From Podocnemis expansa (lineage: Eukaryota; Chordata; Testudines; Podocnemididae): DNA of 64,000 nucleotides. The notes beneath the pieces were generated by a model that did no database searches, was not told the origin of the DNA, and saw nothing but the letters and a program-made list of their open reading frames with translations. Every line of letters begins with the position of its first letter. Position 1 is the first letter of the stretch. Of the stretch, positions 1-10,900 are shown piece by piece. The translations under genes and the position numbers were made by a program. The DNA lies in the NCBI GenBank assembly GCA_007922195.1, contig ML682119.1, forward strand, positions 669,620 to 733,619, given 5' to 3'.

Positions 1-599
1 CTGTCAGTGAACATGAGTCATAGGATACATATCCATGCACCCCTTGGCTATGATCTATGTGATTTTTCTGTTCACTTTTGCATTGTGATTTTATGATTTA
101 ATGCCAATTATGCCATGCAAACTTCCCTTTCGAATGTTCTATCGTATCATTAGGATGTCACGGTTCCTGCAGCATTGTGTATGTGTACAGAGGTGAAGCG
201 TATTATGTAGTTCAGATACTCACCACTCCGTCTCTGAGGCTGGAGAATTACATGAGAAAGGAGAGGCAAATTTAGCTTCCCAGCGCAGGCAGAAGTAAAG
301 AGAATCACACCGCTGCATGGAGAGGGAAGAGCCAATGACAATGAAAAGAGACAGTTTGAATGAGAGAGAAGTTGTTCTAGTCTTTTGGCCCTGGACACTC
401 CATCTTAAAACATCTGCAAGAAGAACTGTGCTCAGACTAAAATAGGCAGAGATGTCTGTAAACCATCTCAGCTGGACCTGAGTGGTGAGAAGAATATATT
501 TCTAATAGGGTATTATGCATGTTATATCTCTATTTTGTTCATGGCTACTTCTGACTGCTTTATTAAATGATTGTGCTTTCTTATAACCTTATAATCAGA
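1..599. other. No recognisable feature
   Basis: This stretch is AT-rich single-copy-looking DNA. I see no open frame with family resemblance, no terminal repeats and no tandem structure. It may hold ancient repeat remnants that are too decayed to read by eye. Confidence 0.4.
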
Positions 600-1070
600 C
601 TCTGATCAATCAACTAGTAGTTGTTTTATCTAAACCTGTGTGAACTTTAGAGGGTATGAGAGAGGGAGGCTGGGCATGATCCATTTCAGTGTTAAATGGA
701 TGGACATGAGGATATGGAGATTGGAGAAGGATCCCAATCCCTGTAAGACAGAAATTCCCCACTGTGGTATCTGGGGTTTGGGGTGCTCAGTCAGGGACTG
801 TTGCCTGAGTGGGCAGAGGGTGCACACTTTCCTTGGGACTCATTAAATGCAGGAGGCCGGTGTGGATTGACTCAGGAGTGAATAGTCACCTGGCAAGGCA
901 GGATAAGTCAACGTGCAGGAGTGGGAAGTCACAGTGGCACACTGGACCAGATCTAGGAAGCAGCCTGTCACAATATGGAAATAACTTGGCTGAGCAAAGA
1001 GAAGGAGGGTTTCTCCATGTTTGTAACAAAGGAAAAGCTGTAAAGCTCAGGGAACCTGTCTGTCAATAAC
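600..1070 (+). repeat. Dispersed repeat X, copy 1 (LTR-like)
   Basis: The stretch is collinear with 18885-19200. Shared landmarks in order are a run like gaaggatcccaatc, the phrase cagaaattccccactgt, ggtgctcagtcag or a variant, cattaaatgcaggaggc, and aagtcacagtggcacac. It has no coding frame. The following 1440-1560 includes an AATAAA, so X may be the front of a decayed retroviral LTR; that part is inference. Confidence 0.5.
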
Positions 1071-1145
1071 CAGACACCTGTCTCTGTGACCTGTCAGACA
1101 CACAGACAGCTTGAACAATCATTACACCTTGGCTGGGCTCTGGAC

Positions 1146-1437
1146 CAGAGGCACTGCTGGCCCAGGGAGGGACCTGGGGCATGGGCCCAGGCCCCATCCC
1201 CCCCCCCCCCCCCGCCCCAGGCCCACAGGCCCCACCCCCAGCCCCTGGCTGGGGACAGGGCCAGAAGCCATGTGCCGCTGCAGGTGGCCGGGCCCCACAT
1301 CCCCAGCTGGGAACGGGACTGCCATCGCTGCGGTGGCCGGGCCCTGGATCCCCAGCCTGATTGGGCTGGTGATCGGGGGCACCGGCCCTGGCATTTGGGG
1401 CACGTGCCCCGGGTCCCCAGCTCCAGTGACACCTCTG
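1146..1437. mobile_element. GC-rich hAT-like MITE, copy 1
   Basis: A GC-rich element bounded by inverted ends CAGAGGCACTGCTGG on the left and CCAGTGACACCTCTG on the right. Eight-base flanks ctctggac (1138-1145) and ctctgggc (1438-1445) match at 7 of 8 positions, as expected for an aged hAT target duplication. The interior repeats ggccgggcccc and ccccagc motifs and codes for nothing. Long open frames on both strands here come from GC bias. Related copies lie at 16215-16516 and 44146-44812. Confidence 0.65.
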
Positions 1438-1741
1438 CTCTGGGCTGACCAGAATGGACTAAGCTTTAACTTTCCTTTCTCTCTGTTACTCTAAAAATGT
1501 CCCAGGCAGTGTTCCAGTTGATTAATAAACTCAACTCTTCTGACACTGCTGTGGGACAGTCAGTGTAAATGTTGGGTGTAGTGCATCAATCTCTGAACAG
1601 TGGAAAAGTCTCTGCATCTTGAAGCAGGAGCACTGCACGCCCAGATGTCCTGTTCGAGCAAGAGGTAGAGTCACATGGTTTACCCTGGATGAAAAGTGAG
1701 GCACTCCTTGGGGGTCTGGTGCACTGAGCGGATTTCTCATA
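1438..1741. other. Unassigned, possible LTR tail
   Basis: A non-coding stretch with AATAAA near 1525 followed by a short T/C-rich run, which resembles the polyadenylation end of an LTR. No terminal TG/CA pair or target duplication could be fixed. Confidence 0.25.
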
Positions 1742-1854
1742 GGCTATGTCTATACAAAGACAGTTAAATCAATTTAACAAAATTGATATAAAATCATGAA
1801 ACTGATTTAGGTTAAATAGATTTAACAGGTCCTCACTAAAAACTCAGATTGAAT

Positions 1855-2520
1855 TAGCATGTCCAGGGATGGGACTTGCTAGTTTGAGATGGGGGCACCC
1901 TGGGAGGTGTGGCAACATACCCCCAGGATGGGCTATGTCACCCACCCAATCCCCAGCCTGGTTCTCACCTGGTGATCTAGGTGGCAGAGAAAAGCATGCA
2001 CCACCCAGCTCTGGGTGCACAGAGCCAGACAGGAGAGAAGGCGTCCTCTCCACCTGGCTGCAGACCTGGGCACTTAGCTGGGCACGTGGAAGGGACACCT
2101 GTGCCCTGCTCCAGATGTGCTAGCCGGGGGGGGAGGGGAAGGGACCCTTGTATCTGGCTTCCAGAGCACTGGCTGGGGGGGCAGGGAACAAGGGGCCACT
2201 GCTCCCAGCTCCCTGAGCACTGCCTGGGTGGGGTGAGAAGGGACCCCCCACGCCCACCTCCCAGCATGCAAGGTGGGTGGCAGGGAATCCCATCAACCAG
2301 CATGTGGGCCCAAAGCTGGGTGCAGGTGTCCCTTCTCCCACCATCCAGCCAGTGCTCAGGGAGCCAGGCACAAGGGCTCTTTCCCAGCCACCTGGAATGC
2401 ACACCGGGAGCTGGGCACAAGGGTCCCTTCCCGGTGCTGGCGTGGCTGGAGGAGCAGGGCATGGGTGTCCCTTCCAACCCCCCACCTTCTGCCCATAGTT
2501 CCGAACCCTAACCCTTCCTT
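1855..2520. repeat. Degenerate GC-rich minisatellite core
   Basis: Loosely repeated units of about 50-60 bp, each with a gagcact or gcacctgg phrase, then a G-run, then aagggacc or gtcccttc. It is the interior of MITE A. The same phrase ccctgggaggaag that ends this core also occurs near 33430 in MITE D, so the two share internal ancestry. It is open in several frames without any recognisable protein. Confidence 0.5.
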
Positions 2521-2562
2521 CCCAGGAGCCATGTACCCTGGGAGGAAGAAATTCAAATTACG

Positions 2563-3330
2563 TGTAACAGCCACATGGCCAGATAGAGTCTGCCTTGCAG
2601 GCAGCTCTGACCAGAGAAGGGTGTGTGTGGGGACACAGCAAGGAGAGCCCCTTTGCCCCAGGGGCACCTGTTCCAAACCTCCAGAGTGACCACACACACA
2701 CTGGGATAGCACAGGGATTATGGGAATGGGGAAGGTTTATTTACAGAGGTGCAAAGGGGAAACCAACATGGGAGATGGGGCAGCAGTAACACAGAGTAAC
2801 AGCTAACACAGGGCCCTGTAAGGCCCAACAATCCAGCAGGCTGGAGGCAGACGGGATACTCTGTTTCTGCACCATGAGTTCAGGAGTCCCAGCATAGTTC
2901 CAGTCCAGTGTTCAGTCCAGCAACTCCTAGTCTTCGCCGTCAGCACTTTCCCAGCAAAAGAAAACACTCTTATGCCTCTTCTGCTGCTCTCTGCAAACCC
3001 AGAGTGACACCCTCCCCACGTAACTAGCTACAACCTCCCCGCTGAGTTCCAGGAACCTGTACTCACAGCCCCACAGCTCCAGATGGCCAGTCACTGGATC
3101 CCACTCTGTCCTTGGGCGACTCTCCCCAGCACAGTGTCCTTCTGTGGGTGCTGGCCTGGCATCCTAGGTCAGACGCTTTGTTTTCCCTGGCTTCAGGCAG
3201 AGCCTCCCTCTGCTTCGTTCCCTAGGGCCTCCAGCTGCAACTGCAGCCCCCCTCCTCAGCTCCACAAACACTCTCCCACAGGGCAAAGATTTAAAGGAAC
3301 CACACTCCTTAAAACCCCAGGGAGGTTACA
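2563..3330 (-). mobile_element. Solo ERV LTR, family C, copy 1
   Basis: It begins tgtaac and ends gttaca on the plus strand, the canonical TG/CA ends. It is collinear over its whole length with 45917-46683. On the minus strand an AATAAA lies about 160 bp before the 3' end (seen as ggtttatttaca near 2726), which sets the orientation. Flanks tacg (2559-2562) and tatg (3331-3334) differ by one CpG-type change and may be the 4-bp target duplication. No internal retroviral sequence is attached, so it is a solo LTR. Confidence 0.75.
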
Positions 3331-3540
3331 TATGTTAAATTGCTCTAACAGTTATATTGAAATAACACATCCACACTGTGTCATATTGATATACGAGTTT
3401 CAATTGAACAGTCATATCAATATAAAACTATGCTTTGTTATATTGATATGACTTTCCTTAGAGTGAAAAGAGGGAGCTCCTCATTTGGAATTGAAATAAC
3501 CAGTATTATTTTGATTTAAACAGTGTATGTGGATATATCC

Positions 3541-4188
3541 ATAGAGCCTGTTTCAGGGCTGGGTCATACCACTCGTTCTGTGGATCCATGACTCTACTGC
3601 ATTTGGGAATTCTGTAAGCCAAGTTTTATTTTTCTCACCATGTTAAAAATCCTAAGTCAGTAATATGTGACTGGCTGCTCCCCAGATCTGGTTGGGTGTG
3701 CTGCTGTAACCCCCCAATTCTAGCTCCTGAACACCGATTTGCCCTGCCTTGCTGAGTGGCCATTCATTCTTGAGTCAGCCTGCTCCCGCCCCTGTCTTGC
3801 AATTGGTCCCCTGTAGTGGGTGCATGGCCTCTGGCTAATTGAGAGACAGTACCTCAAGTGAGCACCCACAGCTCCAGGTACCACTCTAGGAGCCTCTGTC
3901 TACAGGAGCTCAGGCCCACTCCCAACCATACACACTATTCCATCCATTTAACAAAGAAATGGATCGTGCCCAGCCGCCTTCACTCACATCCTCTAAAAAT
4001 CACAAAGCTTTAAATAAAGTAACTCCTAGTTTATTGGCAAGATTATAATTACAAGTGGGAGTGTGACCAATCATGGCAGAGTCGTAATATAAATGAATCA
4101 GGAGTGACCACAAGGAAATAAGAGGTAAAATATGCATACTAACCTAATATCTCTACTTAAACTGACCTCATAGTTGAATTTCCAAAGG
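3541..4188. other. No recognisable feature
   Basis: Non-coding DNA with mixed composition. A short frame at 3083-3451 runs across the preceding LTR boundary and is spurious. I see no terminal repeats or tandem units here. Confidence 0.4.
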
Positions 4189-4295
4189 GATAGTCACGTT
4201 AGTCTAGTCCAGCAAAAAAAGCAAGGAGTCGTGTGGCACTTTAAGACTAACAGATTTCTTTTTTGCATGAGCTTTCACGGGAGAAAAATACCAGT
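4189..4295. repeat. Dispersed 3'-tail repeat, copy 1
   Basis: It contains ttagtctagtccagc, then gcaaggagtc, gtggcactttaagactaac, then a catgagctttc block. The same ordered blocks occur near 37525-37645, 42183-42272 and, inverted, 63588-63671. From general knowledge this resembles a short non-coding repeat common in reptile genomes, but I cannot name the family. It has no open frame. Confidence 0.55.
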
Positions 4296-4605
4296 TCGTG
4301 AAGTGTATGCTCAGGGTTTTCGGCTGTGTCATGGAATGCACATCTGTGCACTTTGGGTTATGATCTATATCAGTGATGACCAACCTTTCCCTTTTTGTGG
4401 ATGTAACTATGCTGCCCACCCTCCCGAGGCAGGGGGGCGGCTGGTTCAGGTCTCCAGCCCCTCGTCGGGCGGGACCACCAAGTCTTTAGCTCCTTGGCAG
4501 GGCAGAAGTTTCATAGGTTCACTTTCAGTCACTCAGGTGTGAGGAAAGTTTCAGGCGGCCTCTCGGGGTTACGGCCCGAGAGGTGGCATATGGCAGGGGT
4601 TGGAA

Positions 4606-5604
4606 TTAACACGGGTGTTGGGTCGCACAGATCCACTGTGTCCCAGCCAAGGTCCCCAACAGGGGCTGAGACCTCCGGACAGGAGTTAGCGGGTCCGATC
4701 CGCAACACGTCAATTCCAAGGTGGGCTCTCTGGGGTCTGAGGCCTCAGTGCAGGGGCCAGCGGGGTCCAAGCCGCAGTACACCAAACACCAGGTAGGCCC
4801 TAAGGGACTGGAGGCCTTGGTGCAGGGGTGAGCGGGGTCCAAACCACAACACACCAACCCCGAGGTGGGCTCTATGGGGCCTGAGTCCTCGGGGCATGGG
4901 CCAGCAGGGTCTGAGCCACAACATGCTGCCCCCAAGATGTGAATCCCCATTGAGGGCTGAGACCCGCACTCCCCTGGGCTACCCTGTGCCTCGCGTTCCC
5001 ACCGTACCTCATCTGATGGGTCTTCAGGGTAATCCCCCAGGGGTAGATTATAGAAGCCTTTCGTCTCATCTGGTGGTGTCAGGTCAGGGAGTCCATCAAG
5101 CTCCTCTGCAAGTGGCAACTCCTCCAGGTCCCATGAGGTGGGCGGAGGCTCAAGACTCCCAGCAGCCAGGGGCAGCTCCTCCAAGTCACAGGAGGGCGGC
5201 AGCACTTCAGGAAGCCCTGTAGGGTACAGGTCGGGAGCACCCACCTGCCTTGCTGGCAGCCACTCTCCCTGCAGGCCTGGGGTGGACCCGAACCCGAGTG
5301 ACAGCTCTCGGTTCCCAGCCACAGGCGGACAACACCAGACATGTGGGCTCAGGTCTGGTGGCCAGATCCCAGCTTCCCCACAGGGCAGCCTGGGGTCAGG
5401 TGCTAGCCAAGGTGCGTCTTTCCCCTTTGGCAGCTGGTTCTCAACTGAGCTGACAGCTGCCCTTTTTCTATTTCCTGTCCCTGTCCCACCCCTCCGCTTC
5501 CGGCCTGATTGACAGGCCGGCTCTGGCTCTGCCCCCCTGCAGGCCAGATGGTTCTGCCTGTATGTCTCTGAAGGGGGCCGGGCCTTTCTGCTACAGTGGA
5601 CCAC
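4606..5604 (-). other. Repeat-bearing 332-codon open frame, unknown
   Basis: An uninterrupted minus-strand frame with no recognised domain. The C-terminal third is four degenerate 24-residue units with a CCGSDP or YCGLDP core, encoded by a 72-bp tandem array. The middle is acidic and proline/leucine-rich, with LEELPLA twice. Low-complexity composition and a tandem-repeat origin suggest a transposon-internal or chance frame rather than a host gene. Cysteine pairs recur every 24 residues. The start codon is arbitrary and I see no promoter or splice evidence. Confidence 0.3.
4678..4965. repeat. 72-bp tandem array, about 4 units
   Basis: The phrase gcagggg or gcatggg followed by agcggggtcc recurs at 4750, 4822 and 4894, exactly 72 bp apart, with an earlier diverged unit near 4678. 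Because 72 is a multiple of three, the array stays open and encodes a 24-residue periodic peptide on the minus strand. Confidence 0.8.
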
Positions 5605-5635
5605 TGTAACATCATCAAAAGCCTTTGTGGACCAC

Positions 5636-5835
5636 TGTGACGCTGTCTGGGTCTAGGGGATGGTTTATGATTTTTTTTTGGTGTTAATATTTCATATTTG
5701 CAATAATCTATATGTGATATGCCATGTTTGGTATCAATAGAAAGTCTGTAATCTGCTAGGAATGATTATATGATCTATATGTAGGTATTGTATTTGTATT
5801 AGAGTCTAGGAATCTCATTTGTTTTATGTGTGTTC
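5636..5835 (+). mobile_element. Fragment of ERV LTR family 2 (5' part)
   Basis: It starts tgtgacgctgtctgggtc and matches the first 200 bases of the solo LTR at 19330, including the landmarks tttggtatcaatagaaag and gctaggaatgattatatg. It stops where the ERV LTR at 5836 begins. Either that ERV inserted into it, or a recombination joined them. The remainder of this LTR is not found on the other side of the ERV. Confidence 0.7.
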
Positions 5836-6556
5836 TGTTGGGGAAAATCTAACTCTGGCCCTCAACTTCAGAAAGAGGCACACCAGAGCCCTCCCAATGA
5901 AGCAGACCCGTTCCCAGCCGAGACACCAATAGGCAGAGAACGAGGTGTGGTTCAAAGTTTATTATTCAGCTGAATAATAACAGGAACAGCAACAGGGAGT
6001 AGCACAAGAAGCTAGCCTCCCCTCCAGCAAGCTCTCCGAATATTGGGGTACAGATCATATATACTTTTCAGCATGCAAAATGCAAAATACAAAATACATA
6101 ATGCAACAGGTTCATGCATAATACAACAAGTTACATCATGCCTAAAGTCCCTACATGGTATTACTACTCTTAATATGCAGGTTACAAGATTAGATTATAT
6201 TTAATAGTCAGCATATAGTTAGCCCACCTCTGTTGTTGTTTACTGCTCATTTGGGTATTAATTATTACTCTTGACCAATGAGAGTGGCCAACCTCCTGTG
6301 ACTCCTCGGTAATCTAGCCCCCCGCCAACCTGTTTACCAGACTAGGGTAATAGCTTCTCATCAGGGCCCAGACAGGAGTGATTGTCTCATAATAAACCTT
6401 TGTGGATTACCTCATGTATCTATAGAAGCAGTCTAACTTCCTATCAATCTAAACCCCCTAGCTCCCCTGACTAACTAAACTTGTCTAAGCAAACACAACA
6501 GTCTGTGGCACAGAACTTCCTGACCAAACTTACTCCATCTTTAAACCTCCCTTACA
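5836..6556 (-). mobile_element. 3' LTR of ERV-1 (LTR family 1)
   Basis: Plus-strand ends are tgttgggg and cccttaca, so on the minus strand it runs TGTAAGGG to CCCCAACA. The minus strand carries AATAAA near 5963, about 110 bp before the end, giving a short U5. It lies directly downstream of env and a polypurine tract, so it is the 3' LTR. A related U3 occurs on the plus strand at 49320. The matching 5' LTR is absent from the window, so its age cannot be read from LTR divergence. Confidence 0.8.
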
Positions 6557-6575
6557 ACTCCCCCCTTTCGACCGA
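6557..6575 (-). promoter_or_regulatory. Polypurine tract of ERV-1
   Basis: Read on the minus strand, a run of A/G including AAGGGGGGAGT sits immediately 5' of the LTR. It is the expected primer site for plus-strand DNA synthesis in retroviruses. Position and composition support the call. Confidence 0.7.
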
Positions 6576-6597
6576 GAGCGAAAGCTCGCTGGTCGAT

Positions 6598-7914
6598 CTA
6601 TGGTCGCACAGGACCTGTAGAGTATGTAATTCGGGGTTGGCGTGCACATTTCCCAAGAAAGAAACACATTAATTTGCAGCCCACGTATAAAGCAATAATG
6701 AAAAAAATGAGAGATACCAAACCGGATAATAGCCATTTGCCAAGAGCCCCTAGGTCATGTATCCAGGACCATAACCAGGATAGAAGTCCAGTATCCTCAT
6801 GCTGGCTTAGTCTTTTTTCCAGGGCCCTTAAATCGTCTAGGCGCAATTCAATAAGATGTGAATTATCAGTAAGATTAAAGCAACACATTCCTGCAAACTC
6901 CTGGCACCCATGTCCAGCTTTTAGTAACAAATAATCCAAGGCCACCCGGTTCTGCAAAACAGCTTCTCTTAACTGGGCCTGTTCTTCATTTAATAATTGA
7001 ATTAAGGTAGAGGTTTTATTAATAGTTTTGCTAAAGTACAGGCCAGTTTAATGACCTGTAGATAGGCCCCTTCAGCTAACCCTGGTACACCAACAAGGGA
7101 AAGAGCAAGGGTAAGCACCTCAGTTTTGGATAATAGAGTGAGGTTACTGTCACAGTCCGGTTTAAGCGATCAGATACTTCTGGTGTGGGGCCTTACCCAC
7201 GGTAGTGCATATAGTGAGGAAAGGCGGCCAAAACAACAAGGGCCCCCTGTGGCATTAGCAGGTACATAAGAATATGCGAAATTTCCACAAAGCAGCATGA
7301 ATCCCCTTGGAAGATAAAGGTTACTGCTTATGTAGGAGGTATTATAGATGGTGGAACAATTTAAACCGTCGGGGAGACTGTTCTTAATATGACCTGTACA
7401 AGGGCCTGAACCATTAGAGACCAAGCGTATACAGGTTCTTGCAAGGGCCACCCCCATAAGCCCTATTTTTAACTCTCGAAAATTGGTCCAGTTACTAGGC
7501 CGGGGAGTGGATCCAAACCAGTACCATCCCAAAGTCCAAAACACAGAGCCCTGATAATTTATCCAGGGCCAGGCAGTATCATTGGCCAAGTGTTCAAAAG
7601 GAAATGGAATGCCATAAAAGCAGGTTTTACCTATGCCTGCTACAGTGAGGGCAGGTGCCACGCAGAAGTGGGAGCTATTGAGACTGGTGTGAGCTAATTC
7701 TACAAATACATTACTTTCAGCACTATATTTTAAAGATTGTAACACAGGAAGGCAAGTTATCCAAACTATTGTCCACAGCATCTTTACCACAAAACAGGGA
7801 TGCTCCTGGAACCTTCTTGTTATTTCTATTTGCCCAACAGAAGCAACTCCAAATTAGTCCGAGAATCCCTAATCCCAATACAAAAAAAAATGGGAAAGGA
7901 ACTCTGCAGTCCAA
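6598..7914 (-). pseudogene. ERV-1 envelope gene, frameshifted
   Basis: A retroviral envelope glycoprotein remnant. A hydrophobic leader frame starts at 7914, next to the pol stop. The surface part continues in a second frame (7170-7790) with several N-x-S/T sites and many cysteines. The transmembrane part (6598-6957) keeps a C-X6-CC motif (CQEFAGMCC) and a long hydrophobic anchor near its C-terminus. C-X6-CC is typical of gamma- and alpharetroviral-type envelopes. Frame changes near 7790, 7150 and 7010 break the gene, so no complete protein can be made. Family type is supported by motif; relatedness beyond class I is inference. Confidence 0.75.
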
Positions 7915-7917
7915 GCA

Positions 7918-10900
7918 TCACTTTACAGTCCAGTGGTCTTCACTCAGTCTTTTAAGCAGAATAGGTGGAATTAACGTCTGTTCCCTCTCTCCTTCGTGCA
8001 AATGAGGGTCTGAAACCCCGAGAGTCACTGTCGCAGGAGTTGGCTCTCGTCCAGGCTTGAGATGACTATGGTGAATCCAACTATCCTTTTCAGCAACTTT
8101 CACCGCTGAAGGTGTGGTTAGCAGCACCTGGTACGGTCCAGTCCACCTGGGGACAAGAGCGTCCTTTCTTTTATATCGCTTGATCCATACCCAGTCACCT
8201 GGCTGATAAGAGTGTAAGTTACAGTCCAGTGGTACTGGTTGAGCCAAGGCAGCAGACTTATGGAGAGAATGAAAAGACTTCTGCAACGATAAAACATAAT
8301 CAGTTAGCTTATCATCTCCCCCCAGAAGGCTAACATGAAGGTTTGACCATCTTTTATACAACACAGGAGGATGACCAAACAACAGTTCAAAAGGAGACAG
8401 ACCCAGTGGTTTCCTTGGCCTAGTTCTGAGAGCCAATAGTGCCACTGAAAGTGCATCTGGCCATTTTAACCTAGTTTCAGAGCAGATCTTTCCTAACAGG
8501 GTCTTAATATTGTGATTCATTCTTTCTACCTGCCCTGAGGACTGAGGATGGTAAGGAGTATGAAACCAGGCCGTTATGCCAAGGGCCTTGTACACCTCTT
8601 GCAGGACCTTCTTGGTGAAGTGAGTGCCACGATCAGAATTGATTTCTTCCAGAAGTCCAAACCGTGGTACAATGTCTTTAAGGAGAGCCTTAACAACTGC
8701 AGCGGCATCTGCTTTTCTTGCAGGGAAAGCCTCAGTCCATCCTGTGAGCTGGTCTACCATGACCAGACAGTGTTTGTATCCATTTGCTTTGGGTAAGTCA
8801 ATGTAATCAATCTGTAATTTCTGAAATGGTAGATAGGCCCATGGGCGTCCTCCTGTCTGTCGAGACTGAACTGGCTGCTGATTAAATGCTCGACAAGTAG
8901 GGCAATTCTGAGCCACTCTAGCTGCTTCCAAGTGAATTCCTGGTGCAAACCAAGATGTGAGAACCTGTTGAGCTATCCCCCCTTTCCCTAGATGGCCACA
9001 CCTGTGAGCATCAAAAGCAAGGGTCCGAAGAAGATAATGGGGAGCAATAGGACGGCCATCTGGAACTCGCCACACACCCTGGTCAGATATCGCCTCCCAT
9101 TTTGTTTGCCACAGACTCCATTCAGATGAGGGAACAGCCTGGTAAACCGAGGACAGCAGGGGCGAAATAACCTGTACTGCTTGGGTGTGAACAGGAAAAG
9201 GTTGCAGCGCGGCCGACATCGCAGCAGAATCAGCAAGCTGATTGCCCCGAGCCACTTCAGAATCGTCTTTAGAGTGTCCAGGACAATGCACCACAGCGAT
9301 TGAGACCGGGAGGTGTATAGCCTGCAACAGTTCAGATACCTCTGTAGCGTTAGCAATAGGGTGACCAGCTGAAGTTAGGAAACCCCGTTGTTTCCACAGC
9401 TGGCCTGTAGCATGGCACACCCCAAAAGCATATTTAGAGTCTGTGTAAATTGTGACTGAAGCATGTTTAGCTAACTCACAGGCTCGCCTGAGGGCTATGA
9501 GTTCCGCAGCCTGGGCACTAGCACCCGGGAGTAGAGGCCGAGCCTCCCATACCCATCGAGAGCACACTACAGCATACCCGGCACACCGGACTCCCTCCCG
9601 AACAAAGCCAGAGCCATCAGTGAACATTACATAGTCAGGGTTTTGCAAAGGGATATCCAACAGATCTTGCCGAGGTTTTTCCTGGAACTCGACAAGCGCG
9701 CAACAGTCATGATGGGGTTCACCCGCATCCAGAGGAGGTAAAAGCGTGGCTGGATTTAGGGTAGAGCATTGCTGCAGAACCACATTGTCTGCTGCCAGCA
9801 GTAATGCCTCATACCTGTTTAGTCGCTGATTGGAGAAGTGTTGAGTATTATGCTGGAGAAGAAGTGCCTCAACCGCATGCGGAACTTTAACGGTCAGAGG
9901 GTGACCAAGGACCAAATCCTGTACCTTGTCCACAAGAAGAGCAGCAGCAGCCACTGCACGAAGACAGGGAACCGCAGCTCGGGCCACTTGACAAAGCTGG
10001 ACAGAGTAGTAAGCTACCGGTCTCTGCGAAGCACCCCAGGGTTGTACCAGGACTCCTGAAGCAACACCCTCGTTTTCATGAACAAACAAAGTAAAAGGTT
10101 TAGAATAATTTGGCAACCCCAGTGCGGGGGCTGTCATGAGAGCATGCTTGAACTGATGAAAAGCTGTTTCAAGTGTAGGGTTCCATATGAGCATTTCAGG
10201 GGCATCCTTGGTAGTAGTCTCTACTAGGGGTTTAACCATTTCACCCAGTGCTGGAATCCAGGGGTGACAGAAACCAACCATCCCTAGGAGGCCCCGGACC
10301 TGTCGTTTGGTCCGAGGTCTGGGGAGATTTTGAATAGCTTGAATTCGCCCAGGAGACAGCTTTCGAGTTTGGTGACTTATAAGGTGTCCCAGGTATTCTA
10401 CCTCTGGTTGACAATATTGTAGCTTATTTGGAGATACCTTATGCCCTCTAGTGGCCAGTCCATGTAGCAAGATTTTAGTATCAGTTTTACACTGAGCTTC
10501 AGTAGGAGCTGCCAATAGAAGGTCGTCTATATACTGAATTAAGGCAGATCCTGCAGTTAGGATTATAGTGGATAAATCTTTGTGTAAAATCTGAGAAAAT
10601 AAGATGGGGGATTCCACAAATCCTTGGGCTAATCTAGTGAAACACAATTGACGATGCTTCCAGGTAAAGGCAGAAAGGTATTGGGAGTCTGGGTGAACAG
10701 GTATACTAAAGAAAGCGGCACATAAGTCTGTAACAGTGAAGTACTGTGCAGATGCAAGGATGGAGGTAATTATCGTGACTGGATTTGGAACGACAGGGTG
10801 ACATGGGATAACATAATTATTGATAGCCCGTAGGTCTTGCACAAACCGGTACACTGGCTTGCCATCTGGACCAGGCTTTGGCTTCTTTACCGGTAAAATA

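Larger units (their letters stand above)
1742..3540. mobile_element. Harbinger-type MITE A, interrupted by a solo LTR
   Basis: The left end is ggctatgtctatacaaag and the right end, read inward, is ggatatatccacatacac. The element is flanked by ATA at 1739-1741 and 3541-3543, a 3-bp duplication as made by PIF/Harbinger elements. The outer arms are AT-rich with repeated ttgatat and atttaac motifs. The core (about 1855-2560) is GC-rich with degenerate units of about 60 bp containing aagggac and agctgggcac variants. A 768-bp LTR at 2563-3330 splits the right arm, so the MITE itself is about 1.03 kb. Large open frames in the core are repeat artefacts. Confidence 0.6.

Noticed and set aside
1086..1494. 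Four overlapping long open frames on both strands
   Set aside because: They arise from a GC-rich, stop-poor MITE interior with repeated words; none has a domain.
1977..2511. 166- and 176-codon frames
   Set aside because: They lie in a degenerate GC-rich minisatellite and are open on both strands.
4371..5635. Possible hAT element with cagtgatgaccaacc and ggaccactg ends
   Set aside because: The ends pair poorly and the flanking octamers atctatat and tgacgctg do not match.
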